From positions 28,383 through 92,382 of the forward strand of contig JAKSSF010000006.1 in the NCBI GenBank assembly GCA_024403235.1: a DNA stretch of 64,000 nt. Direction: 5' to 3'. Numbering within the stretch: the first letter of the stretch is position 1; every line of letters starts with the position of its first letter. The translations under genes were made by a program, and so were the position numbers. Below the pieces are notes generated by a model. That model did no database searches and was not told where the DNA came from. It worked only from the letters and a program-made list of their open reading frames with translations. Positions 55,623 to 64,000 of this stretch are shown here, in pieces. Source of the stretch: Lachnospiraceae bacterium (lineage in GTDB: Bacteria > Bacillota > Clostridia > Lachnospirales > Lachnospiraceae).

Positions 55623-56810
55623 ATGAAAAAAGAATTGATTCATACACCGGAAGGCGTTAGAGATATTTATGGTTTGGAATGTGCAAAAAAATTAACCGTA
55701 CAAAACCAGATTCATAAAACCATTCGTTCTTTTGGATATCAGGATATTCAAACACCGGCTTTTGAATTTTTGGATGTTTTTGGAGAAGAAATTGGAACTA
55801 CACCTACCAAAGATTTGTTCCGTTTCTTTGACAATGACGGAAATACATTATGCTTACGCTCTGACTTTACTCCATCTATGGCTAGATGTACTGCCAAATA
55901 TTTTATGGATGAAAAATTACCCATACGATATACTTATATGGGCAGTGCTTTTAGTAATACCAATATGTTGCAGGGTAAATGGAAAGAAGCTACCCAGATG
56001 GGGGCAGAATTGATGGGAGATGGTTCTGTAGAAGCCGATGGGGAAGTCCTTAGCATGTGTATTGAAGCACTTGTTAATACGGGGTTAACAGAGTTTCAGG
56101 TCAGTGTTGGACAGGTGGATTTTTTCCGTGGCTTGTGTGAAGAATTCGCTTTTGAGGAAGCCCAAAGTGAAGCCATTCGTCAATATATCAAGAATAGAAA
56201 TTTTCTGGCATTAGAAGAATATATGAGTGGGGAAGGGATTTCTCGTTCTGTAATTGATACATTCTTGAAGATAGAGGATTTGTTTGGGACAAAAGATATT
56301 TTAGAGCAAGCAAAGGCTTTGGTAAATAACACAGTGTCTTTGAAAGCAATAGATCGTTTGGAATCCCTATATTCTGTGCTGGAGGCTTATGATGTAGAGG
56401 ATTATATTTCCTTTGATTTTAGTATGTTAAGTTCCTATCATTATTACACCGGTATCATTTTTAAAGTATTTACCCATGGAATTGGCGATGTCATTGTAAA
56501 AGGTGGCCGCTATGATAATTTATTGGGTAAGTTTGGAAAAGATAGAGCAGCTATCGGATTTGTTATTGTAATTGATGATTTGATGCAGGCTTTGAGTAGA
56601 CAAAAGATTGAAATAAAAACACCTAAAAATAATTTTATGGTGATTTATGATAAAACTCGTTATAAAGAGGCATTACGAGAGACAAAAAAACTGCGTAGTA
56701 AAGGCTTTTATGTTCAAATGATTCCTTATAATAACCAATTTTCTTTAGTAGATTATGAAGCTTATGCTACCAGAACCATGCATTCAAAATTGATCTTCTT
56801 GACCCAGTAA
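55623..56810 (+). CDS. hisZ: ATP phosphoribosyltransferase regulatory subunit HisZ
   Basis: A 395-residue class II aminoacyl-tRNA synthetase paralogue that lacks tRNA charging and activates the short HisG. Motif-like residues include TPEGVRDIYGLE (about residues 7-18), LCLRSDFTPSMAR (about 78-90), and DVIVKGGRYDNLLGKFG (about 297-313). ATG at 55623 follows TTGGAGG. It opens the operon. Confidence 0.92.
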   Translation: MKKELIHTPEGVRDIYGLECAKKLTVQNQIHKTIRSFGYQDIQTPAFEFLDVFGEEIGTTPTKDLFRFFDNDGNTLCLRSDFTPSMARCTAKYFMDEKLPIRYTYMGSAFSNTNMLQGKWKEATQMGAELMGDGSVEADGEVLSMCIEALVNTGLTEFQVSVGQVDFFRGLCEEFAFEEAQSEAIRQYIKNRNFLALEEYMSGEGISRSVIDTFLKIEDLFGTKDILEQAKALVNNTVSLKAIDRLESLYSVLEAYDVEDYISFDFSMLSSYHYYTGIIFKVFTHGIGDVIVKGGRYDNLLGKFGKDRAAIGFVIVIDDLMQALSRQKIEIKTPKNNFMVIYDKTRYKEALRETKKLRSKGFYVQMIPYNNQFSLVDYEAYATRTMHSKLIFLTQ

Positions 56811-56848
56811 TAAGGGAGAGAAGGAATCAAAATTAGGAAGGATACATC

Positions 56849-57505
56849 ATGTCTGAAGAACGTTACTTGACTTTTGCGCTTGGAAAAGGCAGATTAGCAG
56901 AAAAAACATTAAAAAAAAAAAAAAAAATCGGCATTACCTGTGAAGAAATACATGATAAATCATCCAGAAAGCTTATTTTTGTTAATGAAGAATTGAAAAT
57001 GAAATTCTTTTTGGCAAAGGGGCCGGATGTACCTACTTATGTAGAATATGGTGCTGCTGATATTGGAGTGGTTGGAAAAGATACTCTTTTAGAAGAAAGC
57101 AGAAGAGTATATGAGGTCTTAGATTTAGGATTCGGTAAATGCAGAATGTGTGTTTGTGGACCGGAATCTGCAAAAGAATTATTGCAACACCACGAATTAA
57201 TCCGTGTTAGTAGTAAATATCCCAATATTGCTAAAGATTATTTTTACAACAAAAAACATCAGACAGTGGATATTATTAAACTCAATGGATCCGTAGAATT
57301 GGGTCCTATTGTGGAACTGTCTGATGTGATTGTAGATATTGTGGAAACCGGTTCTACCTTACGAGAAAATGGTTTAGAGGTATTGGAGGAAATTTGTCCT
57401 TTGTCGGCCAGAATGATTGTCAATCAGGTAAGTATGCAAATGCAGTCAGAACGCATTAAGAAGTTAATTTCTGCCTTAAAAGCAGAGTTGGAAAAAGCAA
57501 ATTAA
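56849..57505 (+). CDS. hisG: ATP phosphoribosyltransferase, short form
   Basis: A 218-residue enzyme catalysing the first step of histidine synthesis; the short form requires HisZ. It has FALGKGRLAEKTL at residues 9-21, and the PRPP-binding run DVIVDIVETGSTLRENGL (about 150-167). A 17-A run (56911-56927) inside codons 21-27 encodes five consecutive Lys, where the family has LLKK- or ELFEK-type residues. Sequence context matches the family otherwise. GGAAGGA precedes the ATG. Confidence 0.93.
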   Translation: MSEERYLTFALGKGRLAEKTLKKKKKIGITCEEIHDKSSRKLIFVNEELKMKFFLAKGPDVPTYVEYGAADIGVVGKDTLLEESRRVYEVLDLGFGKCRMCVCGPESAKELLQHHELIRVSSKYPNIAKDYFYNKKHQTVDIIKLNGSVELGPIVELSDVIVDIVETGSTLRENGLEVLEEICPLSARMIVNQVSMQMQSERIKKLISALKAELEKAN

Positions 57506-57525
57506 AATTAGAACAGGAAGTCTAT

Positions 57526-58821
57526 ATGAGAATAGAAAAATTAACCAAGGAAAGTAAAGCAAATTTACTGGAAGAATTGTTAAAAAGAAGTCCCAATCAA
57601 TATGGGCAGTATGAAGCAATTGTGGCGGATATTATAAAGCAGGTTCGAGAAAATGGAGATGAAGCTATTTTTGAATTAACTGCTAAATTTGATCATTGGG
57701 ACTGTTCAGAAGATACTTTATATGTAACCAGAGCAGAAATCGAAGAAGCTTATGCTTCCATTGGGGAAGAGTTTGTTTCTGTAATGAAAAAAAGCAGTGA
57801 AAATATTCGCTCCTTTCATCAGAAGCAAATGCATAACAGTTGGGTAGACATTCGTCCCGATGGTACTATTTTAGGACAAAAAATATTGCCTGTAGAACGA
57901 GCCGGTGTGTATGTTCCCGGTGGAAAGGCAGCCTATCCTTCTTCTGTACTTATGAATGTGATTCCTGCCAAAGTTGCAGGCGTATCAGAGATTATTATGA
58001 CGACACCTGCAGGCGCAGATGGAAAAGTAAACCCTGGCACATTGGTTGCGGCAGATATTGCAGGGGTAGATAAAATTGTAAAAGTTGGTGGAGCGCAGGC
58101 CATTGCAGCATTAGCATTTGGTACAAAATCTATTCCTAAGGTGGATAAGATCACAGGACCCGGAAATATCTTTGTTGCGTTGGCTAAAAAAGCATGTTTT
58201 GGTTATGTAAGTATTGATTCCATTGCAGGTCCTAGCGAAATTTTGGTAATAGCAGACGATACTGCAAATCCCCGTTATGTGGCTGCAGATTTATTATCCC
58301 AGGCAGAGCATGATGAGTTGGCCAGTGCGATTTTAATTACAGACAGTGAGGCTTTGGCAAAACAGGTTTCTGTAGAAGTCGAAAAGTTTACAAATGAATT
58401 AAGTAGAAAAGAGATTATTCAGAAATCCTTAGACAATTATGGATATATATTATTAGTAAATGATTTGGAAGAAGCTATTGATACAGCAAATGCCATTGCT
58501 TCCGAACATTTGGAGATTTTAACAAAGAACCCTTATGAAGTTATGACAAAAATCAAAAATGCAGGGGCAATTTTCTTAGGAGAGTATTCTTCTGAACCTT
58601 TGGGAGATTATTTTGCAGGTCCCAATCATGTACTTCCCACAAATGGCACTGCCAGATTTTTCTCTCCGTTAAATGTGGATGATTTCTTAAAGAAGAGCAG
58701 TATTATTTCTTATTCCAAGGAAGCGTTAGCCTTAGTTCATAAGGATATTGAATTGTTTGCCAAAGAAGAAGGTTTAACAGCCCATGCAAATTCCATTCAT
58801 GTACGGTTTGAAGATAAATAG
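57526..58821 (+). CDS. hisD: Histidinol dehydrogenase
   Basis: A 431-residue enzyme that oxidises histidinol to histidine, the last two steps. Family motifs include VERAGVYVPGGKAAYPSSVL (about residues 124-143), KITGPGNIFVALAK, and SIAGPSEILVIAD (about 243-255); the Zn-binding Gln and His lie in LLSQAEHDELASA. AGGAAG-type site upstream. It follows hisG by 20 bases. Confidence 0.97.
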   Translation: MRIEKLTKESKANLLEELLKRSPNQYGQYEAIVADIIKQVRENGDEAIFELTAKFDHWDCSEDTLYVTRAEIEEAYASIGEEFVSVMKKSSENIRSFHQKQMHNSWVDIRPDGTILGQKILPVERAGVYVPGGKAAYPSSVLMNVIPAKVAGVSEIIMTTPAGADGKVNPGTLVAADIAGVDKIVKVGGAQAIAALAFGTKSIPKVDKITGPGNIFVALAKKACFGYVSIDSIAGPSEILVIADDTANPRYVAADLLSQAEHDELASAILITDSEALAKQVSVEVEKFTNELSRKEIIQKSLDNYGYILLVNDLEEAIDTANAIASEHLEILTKNPYEVMTKIKNAGAIFLGEYSSEPLGDYFAGPNHVLPTNGTARFFSPLNVDDFLKKSSIISYSKEALALVHKDIELFAKEEGLTAHANSIHVRFEDK

Positions 58822-58833
58822 ATAGGAGACAAT

Positions 58834-59421
58834 ATGGAAAGAGTAGCAACTATAGAACGTAATACAAAAGAAACAAAAATTAAGATGAAATTAAATATTG
58901 ATGGAACTGGTATTGCTAAAGTAGAATCCGGCATTGGTTTTTTTGATCATATGTTAGAAGGCTTTTGCAAACATGGTTTTTTCGATATGGATTTGCAGGT
59001 AAACGGAGATTTACAGGTGGATGGACATCATACTGTAGAAGATACCGGTATTGTATTAGGGCAGGCTATTGCAGATGCTATTGGCGATAAGCAGGGCATA
59101 AAACGATATGGTTCTTTTATATTACCCATGGACGAAACTTTGGTTTTGTGTGCAATTGACTTGTGCGGTCGACCATATTTTTGCTTTGATTGTGATTTTA
59201 CCGTGGACAAAGTTGGTGATTTGGATACGGAACTGGTTCGAGAATTCTTTTATGCCATTAGTTATAAATGTGGTATGAATTTACATATCAAAAAATTATC
59301 TGGTGGAAACAATCACCATGTTATTGAAGCTATGTTTAAGGCATTCGCAAAAGCGTTAGACGAAGCCACCCAAAAGGATCCTAGAATCCAAGGAATTTTA
59401 TCTACAAAAGGAAGTCTTTAA
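58834..59421 (+). CDS. hisB: Imidazoleglycerol-phosphate dehydratase
   Basis: A 195-residue monofunctional dehydratase. Mn-binding His and Glu residues lie in FFDHMLEGFCKHGFFD and DGHHTVEDTGIVLG, with a second site in NNHHVIEAMFKAFA. No histidinol-phosphatase half, as expected outside Enterobacteria. AGGAGA precedes the ATG; it follows hisD by 12 bases. Confidence 0.97.
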   Translation: MERVATIERNTKETKIKMKLNIDGTGIAKVESGIGFFDHMLEGFCKHGFFDMDLQVNGDLQVDGHHTVEDTGIVLGQAIADAIGDKQGIKRYGSFILPMDETLVLCAIDLCGRPYFCFDCDFTVDKVGDLDTELVREFFYAISYKCGMNLHIKKLSGGNNHHVIEAMFKAFAKALDEATQKDPRIQGILSTKGSL

Positions 59422-59453
59422 GCGATTTGTTTAAAGAACGAAAGGACTTTACT

Positions 59454-60737
59454 ATGAAAAGACAATTAATTGCAACTATGTATTTGTGGGATAAAAAAGC
59501 CTATTCCGGTTTTGATAAAAAAGATTGTATTAGTCAAAATCCTTTAGAATTGGCTAAGTTTTATAGTGATCACAGTGCAGATGGCTTGATTCTTTTTGAT
59601 TTATCGGATGGGGATAAAGAACATGAAGAAGCTCTGGATTGCATCAAAGCAATTTGTGAATTGGTGGAAATTCCTGTCTATGGTGCCGGTAATATCCAGC
59701 GTATGGAGGATGTAAAAAAACTGTTATACGCAGGTTGTCAAAAGGCTATTTTGAATTTTGGAAAAGAGGGAAATATTGAAATTACACAGGAGGTTTCTTA
59801 CAAATTTGGTAAAGATAAAATTGTAGCCTGTGTAGATACCATAACATGTTTACAGGAACAAGCTGATTTGATTGAAAACTACTGTTCAGAGGTTTTGTAT
59901 TTTGATGGCGAGACCTTGGATTTTGCATTACAGGTTTCCCCTGTACCGGTTTATGGAAAAATCAATAGTTCTTCTTTAGGGACATTAATAGCTATATTAA
60001 AGCAGGATAATATTATTGGTGTTTTAGGGGATATGATCAATGAAAATGCCAAAGAATATGATTCTATGAAAAAACTGTTGGAAGAAAATGGAATTCCTAC
60101 AGCTGGCTTTGGAGCAGCTTTTTCCTTTGATGAATTTAAGAAAAACAGTGACGGTATGGTACCCGTTGTTGTACAGGATTATAAAACAGATCAGGTATTA
60201 ATGGTTGCTTATATGAATAAAGAGGCTTATGAGAAGACAATTCATACCGGTATTATGACATATTGGAGCAGAAGTAGAGATGAGTTATGGATTAAAGGTG
60301 CAACTTCCGGCCATTATCAGTATGTAAAAAGTTTAACTGCAGATTGTGATATGGATACGATTCTGGCGAGAGTATCTCAGGTAGGTGCTGCTTGTCATAC
60401 CGGAAACTATAGCTGCTTCTTCCAAGAGATTCTGAAAAAGGATGAAACGGTAAATCATAATCCATTAAAGGTATTTGAGGATGTATTTGCAGTGATTCAG
60501 GATAGAAAGGTGCATCCAAAGGAAGGTTCTTATACCAATTATTTGTTTGATAAGGGAATTGATAAAATCCTGAAAAAGCTTGGGGAAGAAGCCACAGAAA
60601 TTGTAATTGCAGCTAAAAATCCCAATGCTAACGAAATCAAATATGAAATATCAGATTTTCTGTATCATATGATGGTGCTGATGGCAGAAAAAGGAGTTAC
60701 CTGGGAAGAAATTACGGAAGAACTTGCTAAAAGATAA
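59454..60737 (+). CDS. hisIE: Bifunctional HisI-HisE with N-terminal HisA/HisF-like barrel
   Basis: A 427-residue fusion. Residues about 1-215 resemble a HisA/HisF (beta-alpha)8 barrel: GADGLILFDLS-type strand (written ADGLILFDLSDG) and the phosphate-binding YGAGNIQRMEDVKKLLYAG. The first-strand catalytic Asp is replaced (MYLWDKKAYSG) and the second half is shortened, so it is probably inactive. HisI (about 230-335) has WSRSRDELWIKG, the Cys/Asp cluster DCDMDTIL and CHTGNYSCFF. HisE (about 338-427) has KLGEEATEIVIAAK. HisI and HisE convert PR-ATP to ProFAR. GAAAGGA precedes the chosen ATG. Confidence 0.9.
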   Translation: MKRQLIATMYLWDKKAYSGFDKKDCISQNPLELAKFYSDHSADGLILFDLSDGDKEHEEALDCIKAICELVEIPVYGAGNIQRMEDVKKLLYAGCQKAILNFGKEGNIEITQEVSYKFGKDKIVACVDTITCLQEQADLIENYCSEVLYFDGETLDFALQVSPVPVYGKINSSSLGTLIAILKQDNIIGVLGDMINENAKEYDSMKKLLEENGIPTAGFGAAFSFDEFKKNSDGMVPVVVQDYKTDQVLMVAYMNKEAYEKTIHTGIMTYWSRSRDELWIKGATSGHYQYVKSLTADCDMDTILARVSQVGAACHTGNYSCFFQEILKKDETVNHNPLKVFEDVFAVIQDRKVHPKEGSYTNYLFDKGIDKILKKLGEEATEIVIAAKNPNANEIKYEISDFLYHMMVLMAEKGVTWEEITEELAKR

Positions 60738-60825
60738 TGATAGTTTGAATTTTTGTTAAAAATGTTAATACCGTTCATAAGCTTGGATGTATTGTTCATA
60801 GAATATATTAAAAAGAGTTTTTGCT

Positions 60826-61122
60826 ATGAATGTAGAACAGAAGCTACAAATGATTCAAGCTATGCGGGAAAATCAAACGGAAAATGCGTATCGTTTACAT
60901 TGTTCTGAAAATATAGAAGAAGAGGAGCGTTATTCTAATACTTTCCTAAGCGGAATTGGATTTCAATTTTTCTTAAGCGTCTTGCTATTAGGAATAGTAG
61001 TTTACTTAAAGTATTCCAATCAATCGTTTTGGGGAGTTGGTTTGGAGCAGTTAAACGACAGTATCCGGCATAATTGGAACATACCACTATTTTTGTCAGA
61101 AATATCTTATTCTTTTCTATAG
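60826..61122 (+). CDS. Small single-pass membrane protein, unknown function
   Basis: A 98-residue protein with a polar, Glu-rich N-terminal half and one transmembrane segment (about residues 46-62, FQFFLSVLLLGIVVYLK). The start has only a weak AAAAGAG site. It sits alone between the histidine operon and the chemoreceptor-like gene. No family is recognised. Confidence 0.6.
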   Translation: MNVEQKLQMIQAMRENQTENAYRLHCSENIEEEERYSNTFLSGIGFQFFLSVLLLGIVVYLKYSNQSFWGVGLEQLNDSIRHNWNIPLFLSEISYSFL

Positions 61123-61170
61123 TTTTTTCCTAGAAAAGCAAAATAAGTGGTAGAAAATTTAATATGCTGG

Positions 61171-61179
61171 TGCTATAAT
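61171..61179 (+). promoter_or_regulatory. Extended -10 promoter before the short chemoreceptor-like gene
   Basis: TGCTATAAT lies about 48 bases before the start; TAGAAA, 17 bases earlier, is a weak -35 box. Confidence 0.5.
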
Positions 61180-61226
61180 CGTAATGGTAGTGAATTTTAT
61201 TAATAATACAAATGGGGAAAATGACT

Positions 61227-62015
61227 ATGAATGCTGAAGTAAAAAAAGTAATTGATGTATTACCGGTTATGAGACAGTTTGTAGATAAGAGATCTTATCT
61301 CAGTGTAATGGATGATGCAGGAATCATTCAAGGATACTCTACTCCTGCGGGAGAAAGACCTCTTATGAAGGTAGGAGAAAGATTAGATGATCCCACAGGC
61401 GCTTATGATGAGGTAATGCGTACCGGTAAAAGCAAAGTAAATTATCTTCCCGAAGAAGTAATGGGCGAAGCTTTTGAAGGTGTTTTGGTACCTATTAAGG
61501 ATGGAGGTCAGACAGTTGGTTGTTTGATTTATACCCATTCTGCAAATACAAAAGACCAAGTAAAGAATATGACCACTCAGTTTAAAGAATCTGTTACTGA
61601 TATTAATGATTCTATCAGCCAGGTGGTTTCAGGCTTTGAGAACATGTTTGAAAACTTAAAGATTGTTGATGAGAAGACCACAGCAGTAGAACAGGATGTT
61701 AATGCTGCAACTGCTGTAGTAAGCAAGATTAATGGAAATGCTTCTCATTCTAATATTTTAGCGTTGAATGCTTCTATTGAAGCTGCCAGAAGTGGTGCTG
61801 CTGGTCGTGGATTTGCTGTAGTTGCTACAGAAATGGGTAAATTGGCAAACGATAGTGGTAGCTCTGCAAAAGAAATTGACGCTACACTTTCTACCATTAC
61901 ACAGCATTTAGAGGATATTAATAATTCCATTCATTCTATCAACCAGATCGCAGAACGACATTTGGACTTTCCAGTGTATTGGAATCTACAATTCGTTCAT
62001 AAATTTTCCGATTAA
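61227..62015 (+). CDS. Short soluble methyl-accepting chemoreceptor-like protein, possibly frameshifted at the 3' end
   Basis: A 262-residue soluble protein. The N-terminal PAS/Cache-like sensor region (about 1-110) is followed by a short signalling region whose tip reads [34 protein letters not shown], in part, around residues 165-200. The C-terminus [18 protein letters not shown] is not chemoreceptor-like, whereas the +2 frame across the same bases gives [13 protein letters not shown] before a stop, a normal receptor ending. A one-base loss after GCAGAA (about 61957) would explain this. ATG at 61227 is 8 bases after GGGGA. Confidence 0.82.
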   Translation: MNAEVKKVIDVLPVMRQFVDKRSYLSVMDDAGIIQGYSTPAGERPLMKVGERLDDPTGAYDEVMRTGKSKVNYLPEEVMGEAFEGVLVPIKDGGQTVGCLIYTHSANTKDQVKNMTTQFKESVTDINDSISQVVSGFENMFENLKIVDEKTTAVEQDVNAATAVVSKINGNASHSNILALNASIEAARSGAAGRGFAVVATEMGKLANDSGSSAKEIDATLSTITQHLEDINNSIHSINQIAERHLDFPVYWNLQFVHKFSD

Positions 62016-62020
62016 TTGAA

Positions 62021-62051
62021 AGAGTATGCTATTTGGCATACTCTTTTTTTT
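62021..62051 (+). terminator. Rho-independent terminator after the short chemoreceptor-like gene
   Basis: AGAGTATGC and GCATACTCT form a 9-bp stem with a 6-base loop, followed by seven T. Confidence 0.92.
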
Positions 62052-62148
62052 ATGGGTTGGGTATGGTATACTTTTTTTAATTGTGAACATGAATGCTTCG
62101 TGTTTCAAAATATTATGAAATAAGAGTGTGTAATGATTTGGAGACTGT

Positions 62149-64000
62149 ATGTATCAATTAGCCTTATCAGATGAAATATTGATGCAGGTGGAAAAACCAG
62201 CTAGATATATTGGAAATGAAGTGAATGCGGTGAATAAACAGGGACAGGAAGGTCTCATTCGTTTTGCTATGTGCTTTCCTGATGTGTATGAAATTGGCAT
62301 GTCTCATCTTGGCATTCAAATTTTATATCACATGTTGAATCGTTTTGAGGATGTTTGGTGTGAACGCGTATATAGTCCTTGGGTGGATTTGGATCAGATT
62401 ATGCGTGAAAAAAGTATCCCACTATTTGCGTTAGAATCACAGGAACCTATTAAAGGGTTCGATTTTCTCGGAATTACCATTCAGTATGAAATGTGTTATA
62501 CCAATATTTTACAGATATTGGACTTGGCTGGCATTCACAGAAGAAGTATAGATAGAACCAAGGAGGAGCCTATTGTAATTGGCGGTGGGCCTTGTGTTTA
62601 TAATCCGGAACCTATCGCAGACTTTTTTGATATTTTTTATATTGGTGAAGGAGAAACCCAGTATCGCGCTTTATTGGATTTATATAAAGCTTGGGATAAA
62701 AATACAGAAAGCAGACAGGATTTCTTGCGTAAAGTAAGTCATATACCGGGAATGTATGTGCCATCCTTATATGAAGTGAATTACAAAGAGGATGGAACAA
62801 TCGCAAGTTTTATACCCCTTTATGAGGATGTGCCTGCAAAGATTGTAAAGGAATTGGTTACAGATGTATCCGACACCTATTATCCGGATAAGCCTGTAGT
62901 TCCCTACATTAAGGTGACCCAGGACAGAGTGGTTTTAGAGATACAAAGAGGCTGCATCAGAGGATGTCGCTTTTGTCAGGCAGGGCAGTTATACCGTCCC
63001 GTAAGGGAGCGTTCTTTGGAGATGTTAAAGGAATATGCTCTGACTATGTTAAAAAATACAGGGCATGAAGAAATTTCCTTAAGTTCTTTAAGTTCCAGCG
63101 ATTATAGTAAACTTCCGGAATTGATAGATTTCTTGCTGGAAGAATGTAAGAAAAGATCTATTAATATTTCTTTGCCCAGTTTACGAATCGATGCCTTTTC
63201 TTTGGATGTTATGAGCAAAGTACAGGATGTGAGAAAGAGTTCTTTGACATTTGCCCCGGAAGCGGGAAGCCAAAGAATGAGAAATGTAATCAATAAAGGA
63301 TTGACTGAGGAAGTCATTTTGAAAGGTGCAGGTCTAGCCTTTGAAGGTGGATGGACCAGAGTGAAATTATACTTTATGTTAGGCCTTCCCGGTGAACAAG
63401 AAGCGGATATTCGAGGCATTGCAGAGCTATGCAATAAAATCGCTGCACTATTCTTTGAAACAGTTCCTAAGGAGGAACGGAAAAACGGACCGGTACAGAT
63501 TGTAGCAAGTACTTCCTTTTTTATTCCGAAACCTTTTACACCATTTCAGTGGGCAAGAATGAATACTCGCGAGGAATTTATAGAGAAAGCTCATATTACA
63601 AAACGGGCTGTCATGGAACAGATTAATCAAAAACGAATCAAATATAACTGGCACGAAGCGGATGTATCAGAAATTGAAGGGGTACTTGCCAGAGGGGATA
63701 GAAAATTAGGCAGGGTTTTAGAATCTGTATATGAAAAGGGTGGCATTTTTGATGCTTGGAGCGAGTATTTTCATTTTGAATATTGGACAGAAGCTTTTGA
63801 ACATTGTAATGTAGATCCTTATTTCTATACTACAAGAGAACGCTCCGAAGAAGAAATATTCCCTTGGGATTTTATTGATTGTGGTGTTACCAAAGAATTC
63901 TTATTACGAGAGTGGAAAAAGAGCCAGGAAGAAATTGTTAGCCCTAACTGTAAACAAGCCTGCCAAGGCTGTGGTGCTGCCAGATTTGGAACCGGTATTT
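62149..64000 (+). CDS. TIGR03960-type B12-binding-like/radical SAM protein (3' end outside window)
   Basis: The frame is open from ATG 62149 to the end of the window (617 codons). It begins with a B12-binding-like domain (about 1-190; MCFPDVYEIGMSHLGIQIL and IVIGGGPCVYNPEP). The radical SAM cluster motif follows in RGCIRGCRFCQAG (Cys-x3-Cys-x2-Cys, about residues 268-280). The last visible residues CQGCGAARFG are the family's C-terminal cysteine signature, so only a few residues are missing. In Clostridia this gene typically precedes a DUF2344 protein, RNase G, and rplU-rpmA. GGAG lies 5 bases upstream of the ATG. Confidence 0.9.
   Translation, partial: MYQLALSDEILMQVEKPARYIGNEVNAVNKQGQEGLIRFAMCFPDVYEIGMSHLGIQILYHMLNRFEDVWCERVYSPWVDLDQIMREKSIPLFALESQEPIKGFDFLGITIQYEMCYTNILQILDLAGIHRRSIDRTKEEPIVIGGGPCVYNPEPIADFFDIFYIGEGETQYRALLDLYKAWDKNTESRQDFLRKVSHIPGMYVPSLYEVNYKEDGTIASFIPLYEDVPAKIVKELVTDVSDTYYPDKPVVPYIKVTQDRVVLEIQRGCIRGCRFCQAGQLYRPVRERSLEMLKEYALTMLKNTGHEEISLSSLSSSDYSKLPELIDFLLEECKKRSINISLPSLRIDAFSLDVMSKVQDVRKSSLTFAPEAGSQRMRNVINKGLTEEVILKGAGLAFEGGWTRVKLYFMLGLPGEQEADIRGIAELCNKIAALFFETVPKEERKNGPVQIVASTSFFIPKPFTPFQWARMNTREEFIEKAHITKRAVMEQINQKRIKYNWHEADVSEIEGVLARGDRKLGRVLESVYEKGGIFDAWSEYFHFEYWTEAFEHCNVDPYFYTTRERSEEEIFPWDFIDCGVTKEFLLREWKKSQEEIVSPNCKQACQGCGAARFGTGI

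Overview
The window reads as a chromosomal segment of a low-GC, Gram-positive anaerobe of the class Clostridia, most likely a Lachnospiraceae-type organism (inference from gene content; no rRNA is present). Supporting signs are RecU plus RuvAB, a short HisG with a separate HisZ, a GerW-type sporulation protein beside a DUF2953 protein, a four-cysteine ribosomal protein L28, the NifU-like/GGGtGRT gene pair, and strong AGGAGG-type ribosome binding sites. Nearly all genes lie on the + strand. No prophage, CRISPR array or integrated conjugative element was seen; the only mobile-type gene is one Rpn-family nuclease.

Layout. 1-2.7 kb: the end of a catalytically degenerate glycogen-branching-enzyme relative, an MscS channel and a Dabb protein. 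2.8-4.5 kb (- strand): tRNA-Thr(CGT) and a two-gene ABC importer without a binding protein. 4.7-11.3 kb: argH-asd, an archaeal-type ATPase, a TopB-like topoisomerase and a hexapeptide acyltransferase. 11.4-13.2 kb: a NifU-like/GGGtGRT pair with codon use typical of high expression. 13.3-15.8 kb: a soluble CZB chemoreceptor, a HAD phosphatase and a small membrane protein. 15.8-21.7 kb: branched-chain amino acid genes (ilvB, two small subunits, ilvC, leuC, leuD). ilvB carries an in-frame amber codon exactly where the family has a conserved Tyr, and a cre-like palindrome lies upstream of its promoter. 21.7-22.6 kb: the Rpn nuclease. 23-25 kb: ruvAB, with a candidate LexA box inside the promoter, then zapA. 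25-32.7 kb: a U32 peptidase, an FtsW/PBP pair, a Nudix hydrolase and a sporulation-associated group. 32.7-44.5 kb: rpmB, asp23-like, fakA-like, recG, degV, the two subunits of a second type II topoisomerase, rsmD, coaD and a coiled-coil gene. 44.5-51.4 kb: an amidase, two pseudouridine synthases, a YgiQ radical SAM protein, an SDR and recU. 51.5-55.5 kb: metF plus a split cobalamin methionine synthase. 55.6-60.7 kb: hisZ-G-D-B and a three-part protein with a degenerate HisA/F-like barrel fused to HisI and HisE. The end holds a short chemoreceptor-like gene and the start of a B12/radical SAM gene.

The most unusual non-coding structure is a 136-bp nested palindrome between the two topoisomerase genes (40345-40480). 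A perfect 16-bp outer stem encloses three perfect hairpins, giving a four-way junction (cruciform or RNA) that contains no terminator. Other points worth checking are the ilvB amber codon, the 17-A tract inside hisG, the fused HisA/F-like barrel, and the branching-enzyme relative that has lost its catalytic acid.
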